From an uncultured Bacteriovorax sp. (GTDB lineage: Bacteria > Bdellovibrionota > Bacteriovoracia > Bacteriovoracales > Bacteriovoracaceae): a stretch of 7,272 bases of DNA. Below the pieces are notes generated by a model. It made no database searches. It saw only the letters and a program-made list of their open reading frames with translations, and was not told where the DNA came from. The translations under genes were made by a program, and so were the position numbers. The stretch is from assembly GCA_943914745.1 (NCBI GenBank), contig CALUDF010000157.1, positions 1 through 7,272 on the forward strand, given 5' to 3'. This document shows, one piece after another, positions 1 to 6,589 of this stretch. How positions within the stretch are numbered: position 1 is the first letter of the stretch; each line of letters starts with the position of its first letter.

Positions 1-1135
1 ACATTGAACAATAAGAATCGGCCGAGGCAATCGGTCCATTCTTATTTAAGAGCTTGTTAATCTTAGGTTGAGAAAAGTACAGTTTTTCTTGCCTCAATTG
101 ATTTGAAACATAAGAGCTTCCTTCTCGAAGGGTTTTCTCTTCACACAAATCCAATCTGAGTTTCGTGGCATCAAGTGTTTTCAAATTGGAGACAACTTCA
201 GCTGAAAACCAATCGGCAAAAGTCTCAGGAAGCTGATCTGCTTGAAGTCCATCCCTAGGGTAGGCCATCTTATTACAGGTGGGATTGGCCTTGAGGGCAG
301 TGGCGAGATCTGGTGAGATTTTTCCATTTTTTAGGAACTCATCAAGCTTGCTGTCATCTCTTTTTTTAGCTCCGACACTTTTATCAGAGCGCAAACACTC
401 TCCCACTTTTTCAAAAGGCCAAGCCCCTTCGAAAAAAGCTCCCCATCTACACGGGTCAAAGGAATGCCCAATTTCATGAGTGAAGACGGTGATGTAGTCT
501 TCATCGCTAGTATAAATCAGCGAGTTTAACCCTATATTGATTTCATTTAGAACTGGGTCATAGGCAATTCCCCACTCCAAGAGATCGAGCGGCATAGCAT
601 TGTTTCTGGCGCTCTTAAGGTCTTTGGGCCAATAGAGTTTTATATTCTTAACTCTTTCAATAATGGCCGTTTTTTGAGCAAGATTCATCTCACTTAGGGT
701 CTGCACTGCCAATGTCTTAGACGTTTCAAAGAGCTTCTCTAATTTCTTCTTATAGGACTGCGTGAAGTATTCTTTTAAGTTTCCATCGACCAGTTTCTCT
801 ATTTCAACGTTGATTTTTTGGTCTTGGGGATAATTCATGAGCAAAAAATTATTTGAGTAATATTTTCTCCACGCCTCTGCCACTTCTTGCTCTGGTTTTC
901 CTTCAAAATTATTTTTGCTATACCAGTTTTTGACGAGTGGACTTTTGGCAGTAATGAGTTTTGAGAGCATCTCATCTGCAGATTGGGCAACGGCTTTTTG
1001 ATTAGCGAATTTCTCTATGTCTTTTGCGACATCACTTTTCATGAGCGAGTAAGCTTTTGGGACTTCATAGCCTTGGCAGTAAGTTGCGCCATGAGATGTT
1101 TGAGAAAACAACAGGACGAAAAGACTGAGGAACAT
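1..1135 (-). CDS. Exported zinc metallopeptidase, gluzincin type with M13-like active-site motifs (3' end beyond window)
   Basis: Translating the minus strand from the ATG at 1135 gives about 378 codons open to the left edge, so the C-terminus is missing. Residues 1-16 are hydrophobic and look like a signal peptide, although no Lys or Arg precedes the hydrophobic core. No other ATG, GTG or TTG is available before the in-frame stop at 1183-1181. The zinc motif HEIGHSFDP begins at residue 220 (H220, E221, H224). ETFAD at 304-308 supplies a plausible third ligand, E304, in an ExxxD arrangement. The preceding NEINIGLNS (197-205) and the HEIGHSFD wording resemble the NEI...HEITHGFDD and ENIAD blocks of M13 (neprilysin) peptidases. 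However, the N-terminal part is far shorter than in that family. Several cysteines (20, in DPCRWG, GECLRS, PTCNK, LDLCEE, SYCSM) suggest disulfides in an extracytoplasmic protein. Peptidase class is well supported; exact family and substrate are not. Confidence 0.8.
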   Translation of the reverse strand, partial: MFLSLFVLLFSQTSHGATYCQGYEVPKAYSLMKSDVAKDIEKFANQKAVAQSADEMLSKLITAKSPLVKNWYSKNNFEGKPEQEVAEAWRKYYSNNFLLMNYPQDQKINVEIEKLVDGNLKEYFTQSYKKKLEKLFETSKTLAVQTLSEMNLAQKTAIIERVKNIKLYWPKDLKSARNNAMPLDLLEWGIAYDPVLNEINIGLNSLIYTSDEDYITVFTHEIGHSFDPCRWGAFFEGAWPFEKVGECLRSDKSVGAKKRDDSKLDEFLKNGKISPDLATALKANPTCNKMAYPRDGLQADQLPETFADWFSAEVVSNLKTLDATKLRLDLCEEKTLREGSSYVSNQLRQEKLYFSQPKINKLLNKNGPIASADSYCSM

Positions 1136-1142
1136 ACACCAC

Positions 1143-1195
1143 TCTCTTTTTTGATCAGATACTATTTCTTTAAATAATATCTAATCAAAAAGAGA
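1143..1195 (-). promoter_or_regulatory. Long RNA hairpin covering the Shine-Dalgarno of the metallopeptidase gene
   Basis: The arms 1143-1161 and 1178-1195 pair over 18 positions with one bulged base in the T/A run. An inner stem pairs 1163-1167 with 1172-1176 around a four-base loop (1168-1171). Two positions do not pair as DNA (1156/1183 and 1162/1177). On the plus strand both would be C-A mismatches, while in minus-strand RNA both are G-U wobbles. This suggests the minus-strand transcript is the functional fold. The 3' arm ends in AGAGAG at 1147-1142, six bases before the ATG at 1135, which is the best Shine-Dalgarno candidate for that gene. There is no U-run after the hairpin on either strand, so it is not a standard intrinsic terminator. 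Structure is read directly; the regulatory role is inferred. Confidence 0.6.
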
Positions 1196-1201
1196 AATCA
1201 A
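1174..1201 (-). promoter_or_regulatory. Candidate sigma70-type promoter for the metallopeptidase gene
   Basis: Minus-strand TTGATT at 1201-1196 (4 of 6 consensus bases) and TATTAT at 1179-1174 (5 of 6) are separated by 16 bases. Initiation would be expected near 1167, about 30 bases before the ATG at 1135. The -35 hexamer starts seven bases after the stop codon of the upstream gene. The promoter lies over the 5' half of the hairpin, so RNA started here would contain only the 3' arm and could not form the full stem. AT-rich sequence gives chance matches, so confidence is modest. Confidence 0.35.
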
Positions 1202-1207
1202 GGTGCT

Positions 1208-1999
1208 TTATTCAAGAGGAATCCCCTTCCCATACAGCCTAGACCACAAGTCTTTAACCGATGGTACCTGAGTAGGACATTTCGCACTCTCCCCTTTGAT
1301 TTCCTTTTTATCAGAACGAGGTCCAACGCTCACCCAGAAACGCTCACAATCGCATCCTGCTTGGCCCAGGATCTTTAATTTTCCATCTTTTATTTTTGCC
1401 AGTTGGGATATCCAACAAGCTCCAGCACATCCGCAAGTTATCTCTTCTGAATAAAAAAGATTCTTGGATGAAGGAAAATCTTTCACTTCCCCAAGACTGG
1501 CATAACCTTTGACTTCATCTAATTTTTTCTTGTTAGGATCAAAAATCCACAGGTCATAAACGGGGCTTCGAGAAGACGAGAGTTCAATTTCAAATCCATT
1601 CACACCTGAGCGCAAAACGTGTTTAATCACCCGAGGTCCTTCACACGTATTCATATTGGCCTGGTTTAAATCCGCCTTAAAGCGTTTCAAAAAACGCCAA
1701 TCCGATTCTTTTTTTAGGTAAAAAGAAATATCCCAGTCTGTGCTTGTTGAAACTTCAGCATAAGTCGCAAAGACTCCCACAGTATGTTCTCCAAAAACGA
1801 AAAAATCTGCATACTCATGGAGAGCTTTATCTTTAAAGCGTGGGTCTAAGAATTGTGCATCAGCTCCGTAACTGCGTTTATCGGCAAACCTCATCTTCAA
1901 GGCCTTCAAGCGTTCATGGGATGTCTGATGAGTCACAGAAGCGCTTGCGGTGCTTAAAGATATCAATAGAAAAAAACATATAAATAGATATCTTTGCAT
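1208..1999 (-). CDS. Exported Cys-containing protein of unknown function
   Basis: This is a 263-residue protein that I do not recognise as a named family. Residues 1-20 form a typical signal peptide: Met-Gln-Arg, then a hydrophobic core, then a small-residue STASASA-like cleavage region, giving a periplasmic or secreted product. The mature part holds seven cysteines: C119, a CGCAGAC cluster (189, 191, 195), CDC (216, 218) and C241. These could form disulfides or bind a metal; the odd count leaves one unpaired or shared. No membrane segment is visible beyond the signal. The ATG overlaps the TAA of the upstream small gene by one base (TAATG). Its Shine-Dalgarno GAGGA lies in the last Glu codons of that gene, so translation is probably coupled. 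The stop at 1210-1208 is followed by the hairpin and metallopeptidase gene. The gene call is secure; function unknown. Confidence 0.85.
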   Translation of the reverse strand: MQRYLFICFFLLISLSTASASVTHQTSHERLKALKMRFADKRSYGADAQFLDPRFKDKALHEYADFFVFGEHTVGVFATYAEVSTSTDWDISFYLKKESDWRFLKRFKADLNQANMNTCEGPRVIKHVLRSGVNGFEIELSSSRSPVYDLWIFDPNKKKLDEVKGYASLGEVKDFPSSKNLFYSEEITCGCAGACWISQLAKIKDGKLKILGQAGCDCERFWVSVGPRSDKKEIKGESAKCPTQVPSVKDLWSRLYGKGIPLE

Positions 2000-2184
2000 T
2001 ATTCCTCAAATCCCATTTTTTCTAAGACTGTAGCTATCGTCTTTGTATCTAGGTTTGCTCGTTTCATTAATATTTTTGCGCGATGAAAGTCATCCGCATC
2101 CACGGCTTCATAGAACTCATCCACCTTGCCAATTGCAGCTAATTTCTCCAGGACAAGACTCCCTTCAAAGTCATCTTCTCTCAT
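1999..2184 (-). CDS. Small acidic protein of unknown function, coupled to the exported Cys-containing protein
   Basis: The protein has 61 residues from the ATG at 2184, is acidic and predicted largely helical, and has no signal peptide or cysteine, so it is probably cytoplasmic. I do not recognise a family. A GTG at 2205-2203 would add seven residues (MSQKRLA). I prefer the ATG because AAGAGG lies six bases before it, whereas the only purine-rich stretch before the GTG (GGAAGG) is two bases away, too close for normal initiation. The one-base overlap with the next gene and the placement of that gene's Shine-Dalgarno inside the final Glu codons support a real, translated two-gene unit. It is the first gene of the minus-strand cluster and diverges from the histidine kinase gene. 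Being short, it could in principle be a leader ORF for the downstream gene. Confidence 0.6.
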   Translation of the reverse strand: MREDDFEGSLVLEKLAAIGKVDEFYEAVDADDFHRAKILMKRANLDTKTIATVLEKMGFEE

Positions 2185-2190
2185 TGCCAA

Positions 2191-2196
2191 CCTCTT
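2191..2196 (-). promoter_or_regulatory. Shine-Dalgarno deciding the start of the small acidic protein
   Basis: Minus-strand AAGAGG at 2196-2191 is followed by six bases and the ATG at 2184. It lies downstream of the alternative GTG at 2205, so it can serve only the ATG. Confidence 0.55.
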
Positions 2197-2205
2197 TTGT
2201 GACAC

Positions 2206-2277
2206 ATCCTTCCATTTGAATAAGAAATATTACTTAGTATTACCAATATCGGGCCAATTCATGTATCTTTTAGCCCA
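2206..2277. promoter_or_regulatory. Divergent promoter region between the small acidic gene and the kinase gene
   Basis: This short AT-rich spacer must drive both directions unless transcription enters from outside. On the plus strand, TATCTT at 2264-2269 with TTACCA at 2240-2245 (18-base spacer) is a weak candidate promoter. It would start RNA at about 2276, almost at the kinase ATG. On the minus strand, TAATAT at 2232-2227 with TTGGCC at 2257-2252 (19-base spacer) is an equally weak candidate. An imperfect 16-bp palindrome at 2226-2241 (6 of 8 base pairs) lies between the two and could be an operator, but could also be chance in such AT-rich DNA. No Shine-Dalgarno precedes the kinase ATG. 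All element assignments are inference from consensus matching. Confidence 0.35.
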
Positions 2278-5200
2278 ATGAAAAGCGAAAATTCTAATGA
2301 AACTTTAGTCATTTCCATTGGCGCGTCTGCCGGTGGTACCTCGGCCCTTAAAAGTTTCTTTTCTAACTATACACTTAAAACCCCTGCCCTGGTTATTATT
2401 CAGCATACAGATGTTGAAGCTAAAGACTTGGCGCGTGAGACAATTCACTCTTTCACTCATTTGCCAGTGGAAGAAGCAAAGCATGGTCAGAAGATATCTT
2501 CAGGAAGAGTTTATATCAGCCCTCCTCACAAGCTTCTTTCTGTTGAAAAAAATACTTTCGTTGTCCAAGACCCAGGTGAATCCTCGCAGCGATTTGCTAC
2601 TATTGATTTCTTTATGAACTCACTTGCCACGGCCTATAAAGAAAAGGCCGTAGGTATTGTTCTTTCGGGCGAAGGCATGGATGGGACCATGGGACTAAAG
2701 GCCATCAGTGATCATGGGGGTCTCACACTTGTTCAAAGTGCCGCAAGTGCTGAGCATGTGAGCATGCCTGAGACTGCCTCTGAGTTTGGTTTTGTTGATC
2801 ACATCATCACACCAAAAGAGATGGGTGAAGCCCTGGCGAGTTACAAGAAATTTTTATCCAAGCTGGATAAATCCACCACGATCACTCAGTTAAAGGAAGA
2901 AATCGGAGCTGCCCTCATCAGTATCTGTGATATTTTACACCGTCACACTCTCCACGATTTCAAACATTATAAAACCTCCACTTTGGTAAGAAGAATCCAA
3001 AGAAGGATGATGGTCCTTCAGATTGACAATGTCGCTGAATACGTCAATTTGCTCAACGATAAAAATAACGAACTAAATTCTCTCTTTAATGATCTTCTCA
3101 TCAACGTCACAAGCTTCTTCAGAGACCCTGAGGCTTTTGAAGCCTTAAAACAAGAAGTCCTGATCCCGGATTTTAAGAAATTCACTGGATCAAAAAAATA
3201 CCGTATTTGGGTTTCGGGTTGCTCAACAGGCGAAGAGCCTTACACCCTGGCCATGTTGGTTAAGGAGACTCTTGAAGAGCTGCAACTTAAAATTGACGTG
3301 CAAATCATCGCCACCGACATTGATGAAGAGGCCCTGAACATTGCCAGAAAAGGAGAATACCCACTCTCGATTACTGACAAGGTCTCACCTCAGCGACTTG
3401 AGAAATTCTTCCAAAGAAAAAATGGCCGCTTCAGTATCAGTAAAAAGTTAAGAGAGATGATCCTCTTTTCTTCGCACAACCTGATTAACGACCCTCCTTT
3501 CTCCCAGGTCGACCTCATCAGTTGCCGAAATGTCCTCATCTATCTGGGGCTTCATTTACAGAAAAAATTGATTCCCGTTTTTCATTATGCCCTTAAGTCC
3601 AATGGGCACTTATTCCTGGGCACCAGTGAATCGCTGACTTCACATAAAGACCTCTTTCATCCACTCAACACAAAACATCGCATTGCCCAGAGAAAGGCCA
3701 CGGCCATCAGCGCGCCTTCGCAATCGTTTTTTACGTCGATGACGACGTCTTATACGGGTCACTTCAAAGAAGCCCCACAAAGTCACGAAGAAGACTTGCA
3801 CTTAATCGGCCAGCGGATCATGCTCGATGAATTTGCTCCGAAGTTTGCCATCATTGGTGATGAATGCCAGATCCTTGATGTCTCGATTGGTATTAGCGAT
3901 TACCTCGAGCCCGCAGAAGGAACATTCCAAAATAACATTTTAAAACTGGTCAAACAAAATTTGAGAGCGCCTCTTCGAATGGCCATCAATGAGGCGAAAA
4001 AACAAAAGCGCCAAATCCAGAATCAATCGACGATCATCAGGACGGATAAAGGCTTAATCAAAATCGGCATCGTCGTCCAACCAATGCCTCAGCTCGGTGA
4101 GCACACAGGCCTCTACATGGTTGTCTTCCGCGATTTAGGCATTGTCTCGGATGATGTGCAATCTCATGCGACAGACAGAGTCGACTTTACGATGGTCGAA
4201 GAACTCGAAAGAGAGCTGGCGAAACTTCGCAACGAACTGGAGAAATCAGTTCAGGATCTTGAAGCTTCTAACGAGGAACTCAAATCTTCAAACGAAGAGC
4301 TTCTCTCGATGAACGAAGAGCTTCAATCAACGAATGAAGAACTTGAGGTTTCAAAAGAGGAAGTGCAAAAAGGAAATGAGATCCTGACCAATGCCAACAC
4401 CGATCTCGAAAATCTTCTCAACAGCACAAAAATCGCGACGATCTTCTTAGATAAAAACCTAACGATCAAAAGTTTCACTCCGGCCATCAGCCAAATTTAT
4501 GAACTAGTTTCTCACGATATCGGACGCCCTCTAGCGAGCTTTGCCTCAAAAGCCGTGAAGATGCCTCCTTATTCTTATCCCAATGACTTGAAGTTAAATC
4601 AAGTCGTGGAAACAGAAGTTTTGATTCCCGATGGGAAGATTTTCCTGAGAAGAAAGTCTCCCTATTACAACCAAAACAAAGAAATGGTCGGCTTAGTCGT
4701 GACCTTTGTAGACGTCACTGAGCTCAGAAATTCTGAACAACTTTTTAAAACTCTCTCCAACACTGTCCCGCAGATGATCTTCTCAACCGATCATCAAGGA
4801 AATTACATTTATTTCAGCAACCGCTGGCTTGATTACACTGGGCTTGATCCAGTCACCATCAAAAACAAAGGCTTTAGAGACATCGTCCATCCTGAAGATC
4901 TTCCAGGGGCAATGGAGGAATGGACTCACGCCCAAACTAGTCAATCAGACAATTTCAAGTATCAATACAGACTTAAAAATAAAAATGGTGAATACCGCTG
5001 GCACCTGGTGACGGCAAGTTCTGTCAAAGACCACAACAACCAGATTTACCGCTGGTTTGGTGGGTGCACTGATATTCAAGACCAAAAAGAAATGGAGCTC
5101 GCTCTCCTCAATAGAAATAGAGAAATTTTAAGATCCCAGGAGAGATTCAAGGGAATTGCCGACGCCATTGATATGGGTGTCTGGTATTGCAATCTTCCTT

Positions 5201-6585
5201 TCGATGTCCTCAACTGGTCTCACATCGTAAAAAAACACTTTTGGCTTCCTCCAGAAGCCCACGTGACGATTGATACATTCTACGAATACATCCATCCCGA
5301 TGACCGCCTTCCCACCAAAACGGCCATTGATTACTCGATCAAAAACCAAACCCATTATGATACGAACTATCGCACAATAAACCCTAAAACTGGTGAGTTC
5401 AAATGGATCAGGGCGATTGGATGGACAGACTATGATGAAGAAGGTCTTCCTACCAGGTTTGACGGCGTGACTTTTGACATCACTGAATCAACTGTCTCTT
5501 TTAACACCTTAAGAGATAATGAATGGAAGTACTCGATGGCCTCTAAAGCGGCACGAGAACTCATTTGGGACTGGAACCTTACTAACAATCAGGTTAAGTG
5601 GAACGAAGCCATCTCAACCCAGTTTGGTTATCCGACCTCAGCACAAGACACTGACGGAGACTGGTGGATTAACCACATCCACCATGAAGACCGCCAACGT
5701 GTCTCCGATAGCATTCACCACGCCATTGATACACATGAGCCTTTCTGGAATGATGAATACCGCTTCTTGAAGGCAGATGGCACCTATGCCATGGTCATGG
5801 ACCAGGGATACATTCAGATCGATGATGGCAAGGCCATCCGTATGATTGGAAGCATGTACGATGTGACCGAGCAGACTGAATACATGGACAAGATGAAGGA
5901 GGCCATCAAGGCGCGCGATGAGTTTCTTTCAATCGCCTCTCACGAACTCAAGACGCCACTGACATCCATGATCCTTCAGATGCAGATGCTTCAGAGAAAA
6001 ATTGAGCGCGGCCATGGAACCATGCCGATGGTCCTGCAAGCAAACGATCTTCTCTTAAAACAATGCCGGATACTCACATCACTGATTGATGACATGCTTG
6101 ACGTCTCTAGAATCACCAATGGAAAAATGAATTTTAATTTCCAAAGGGAGTCTCTCAAGAGCATCGTCGAGTCCTCTTTGGATTTTTTTGCTATCAACAT
6201 CGAGGAAAAAGACATTCATATCGAGGTTGATTTACAAGATAACGTCTGGGCAAAAGTTGACCCATTCAGAGTTGAGCAGGTCATCTCTAACCTACTAAGT
6301 AATGCCGTCAAGTACGGTCAGGGCAAGCCATTTAAAGTCTCCGTCTACAAAGAAGGACAAATGGGTGTCATTGAAGTCGCCGATCAGGGGCTTGGGATCT
6401 CTCAGGAAAGTATTGAGAAGATCTTCAATCTTTTTGAGAGGGCGGTGGCATCGGTTAATATTTCTGGTCTTGGGTTGGGACTTTATATTTCCAAGCAGAT
6501 TGTTGATGCCCATGGTGGTGAGATTGTGGTGCAGAGTGAATTAAGTAAAGGCTCGGTCTTTAAAGTTCTCTTTCCTCTATCTTAA
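2278..6585 (+). CDS. CheB-CheR-PAS sensor histidine kinase fusion protein
   Basis: This is a 1435-residue soluble protein without signal or membrane helices. CheB methylesterase (about 8-190) has S17 in SIGASAGG, H43 in IIQHT and D135 in GEGMDG, matching the catalytic Ser-His-Asp spacing of classical CheB, but the receiver domain is absent. CheR methyltransferase (about 203-475) has NVTSFFRDP (276-284), the SAM loop GCSTGEEPY (314-322), ATDID (345-349), NDPPF and SCRNVLIY (415-422). A degenerate PAS-like domain (about 508-620) and a heptad coiled coil (about 638-715) follow. Four PAS domains come next (about 712-818, 819-940, 955-1072, 1081-1200), the last three with PAS_3-like HPED/HPDD/HHED and terminal DITE-type motifs. 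HisKA carries H1222 in SHELKTP; HATPase shows N1342 in NLLSNAVKY, DQGLGI (1369-1374), FNLFERA and GLGLGLY. All key residues are intact. The fusion type is known in chemosensory families; no cognate receiver is encoded nearby. The ATG lacks a Shine-Dalgarno, but it is the only start before CheB. Confidence 0.96.
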   Translation: MKSENSNETLVISIGASAGGTSALKSFFSNYTLKTPALVIIQHTDVEAKDLARETIHSFTHLPVEEAKHGQKISSGRVYISPPHKLLSVEKNTFVVQDPGESSQRFATIDFFMNSLATAYKEKAVGIVLSGEGMDGTMGLKAISDHGGLTLVQSAASAEHVSMPETASEFGFVDHIITPKEMGEALASYKKFLSKLDKSTTITQLKEEIGAALISICDILHRHTLHDFKHYKTSTLVRRIQRRMMVLQIDNVAEYVNLLNDKNNELNSLFNDLLINVTSFFRDPEAFEALKQEVLIPDFKKFTGSKKYRIWVSGCSTGEEPYTLAMLVKETLEELQLKIDVQIIATDIDEEALNIARKGEYPLSITDKVSPQRLEKFFQRKNGRFSISKKLREMILFSSHNLINDPPFSQVDLISCRNVLIYLGLHLQKKLIPVFHYALKSNGHLFLGTSESLTSHKDLFHPLNTKHRIAQRKATAISAPSQSFFTSMTTSYTGHFKEAPQSHEEDLHLIGQRIMLDEFAPKFAIIGDECQILDVSIGISDYLEPAEGTFQNNILKLVKQNLRAPLRMAINEAKKQKRQIQNQSTIIRTDKGLIKIGIVVQPMPQLGEHTGLYMVVFRDLGIVSDDVQSHATDRVDFTMVEELERELAKLRNELEKSVQDLEASNEELKSSNEELLSMNEELQSTNEELEVSKEEVQKGNEILTNANTDLENLLNSTKIATIFLDKNLTIKSFTPAISQIYELVSHDIGRPLASFASKAVKMPPYSYPNDLKLNQVVETEVLIPDGKIFLRRKSPYYNQNKEMVGLVVTFVDVTELRNSEQLFKTLSNTVPQMIFSTDHQGNYIYFSNRWLDYTGLDPVTIKNKGFRDIVHPEDLPGAMEEWTHAQTSQSDNFKYQYRLKNKNGEYRWHLVTASSVKDHNNQIYRWFGGCTDIQDQKEMELALLNRNREILRSQERFKGIADAIDMGVWYCNLPFDVLNWSHIVKKHFWLPPEAHVTIDTFYEYIHPDDRLPTKTAIDYSIKNQTHYDTNYRTINPKTGEFKWIRAIGWTDYDEEGLPTRFDGVTFDITESTVSFNTLRDNEWKYSMASKAARELIWDWNLTNNQVKWNEAISTQFGYPTSAQDTDGDWWINHIHHEDRQRVSDSIHHAIDTHEPFWNDEYRFLKADGTYAMVMDQGYIQIDDGKAIRMIGSMYDVTEQTEYMDKMKEAIKARDEFLSIASHELKTPLTSMILQMQMLQRKIERGHGTMPMVLQANDLLLKQCRILTSLIDDMLDVSRITNGKMNFNFQRESLKSIVESSLDFFAINIEEKDIHIEVDLQDNVWAKVDPFRVEQVISNLLSNAVKYGQGKPFKVSVYKEGQMGVIEVADQGLGISQESIEKIFNLFERAVASVNISGLGLGLYISKQIVDAHGGEIVVQSELSKGSVFKVLFPLS
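4267..4350 (+). repeat. Four 21-bp degenerate coding repeats encoding coiled-coil heptads
   Basis: Units at 4267-4287, 4288-4308, 4309-4329 and 4330-4350 encode SNEELKS, SNEELLS, MNEELQS and TNEELEV (residues 664-691), with weaker heptads continuing to about residue 713. Units two and three share the 12-base string AACGAAGAGCTT. The repeat links the CheB-CheR half to the PAS-kinase half as a parallel signalling coiled coil. Similar SNEEL-type linkers are characteristic of CheB/CheR fusions, so this is a family feature and not a local expansion. Confidence 0.75.
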
Positions 6586-6589
6586 AATA

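Noticed and set aside
279..479. 66-codon plus-strand ORF opposite the metallopeptidase active site
   Set aside because: It is the reverse of the HEIGH-encoding region, which is clearly the coding strand.
983..1177. 64-codon plus-strand ORF over the start of the metallopeptidase gene
   Set aside because: It lies opposite a well-supported coding frame and the hairpin, has no Shine-Dalgarno and no recognisable protein features.
1143..1195. The hairpin as a standard intrinsic terminator of the upstream gene
   Set aside because: The T-run is in the 5' arm and the A-run in the 3' arm as read on the minus strand, and no U-run follows the stem on either strand.
2185..2205. GTG at 2205 as the start of the small acidic protein
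   Set aside because: Its only purine-rich upstream stretch is two bases away, while the ATG at 2184 has AAGAGG at ideal distance.
6295..6513. Minus-strand ORF opposite the kinase ATP-binding domain
   Set aside because: The plus strand encodes canonical N, G1, F and G2 boxes here; the reverse frame is a shadow.
2278..6585. Receiver domain at either end of the kinase fusion
   Set aside because: CheB motifs begin at about residue 8 and the protein ends just after the HATPase G2 box, leaving no room for a receiver.
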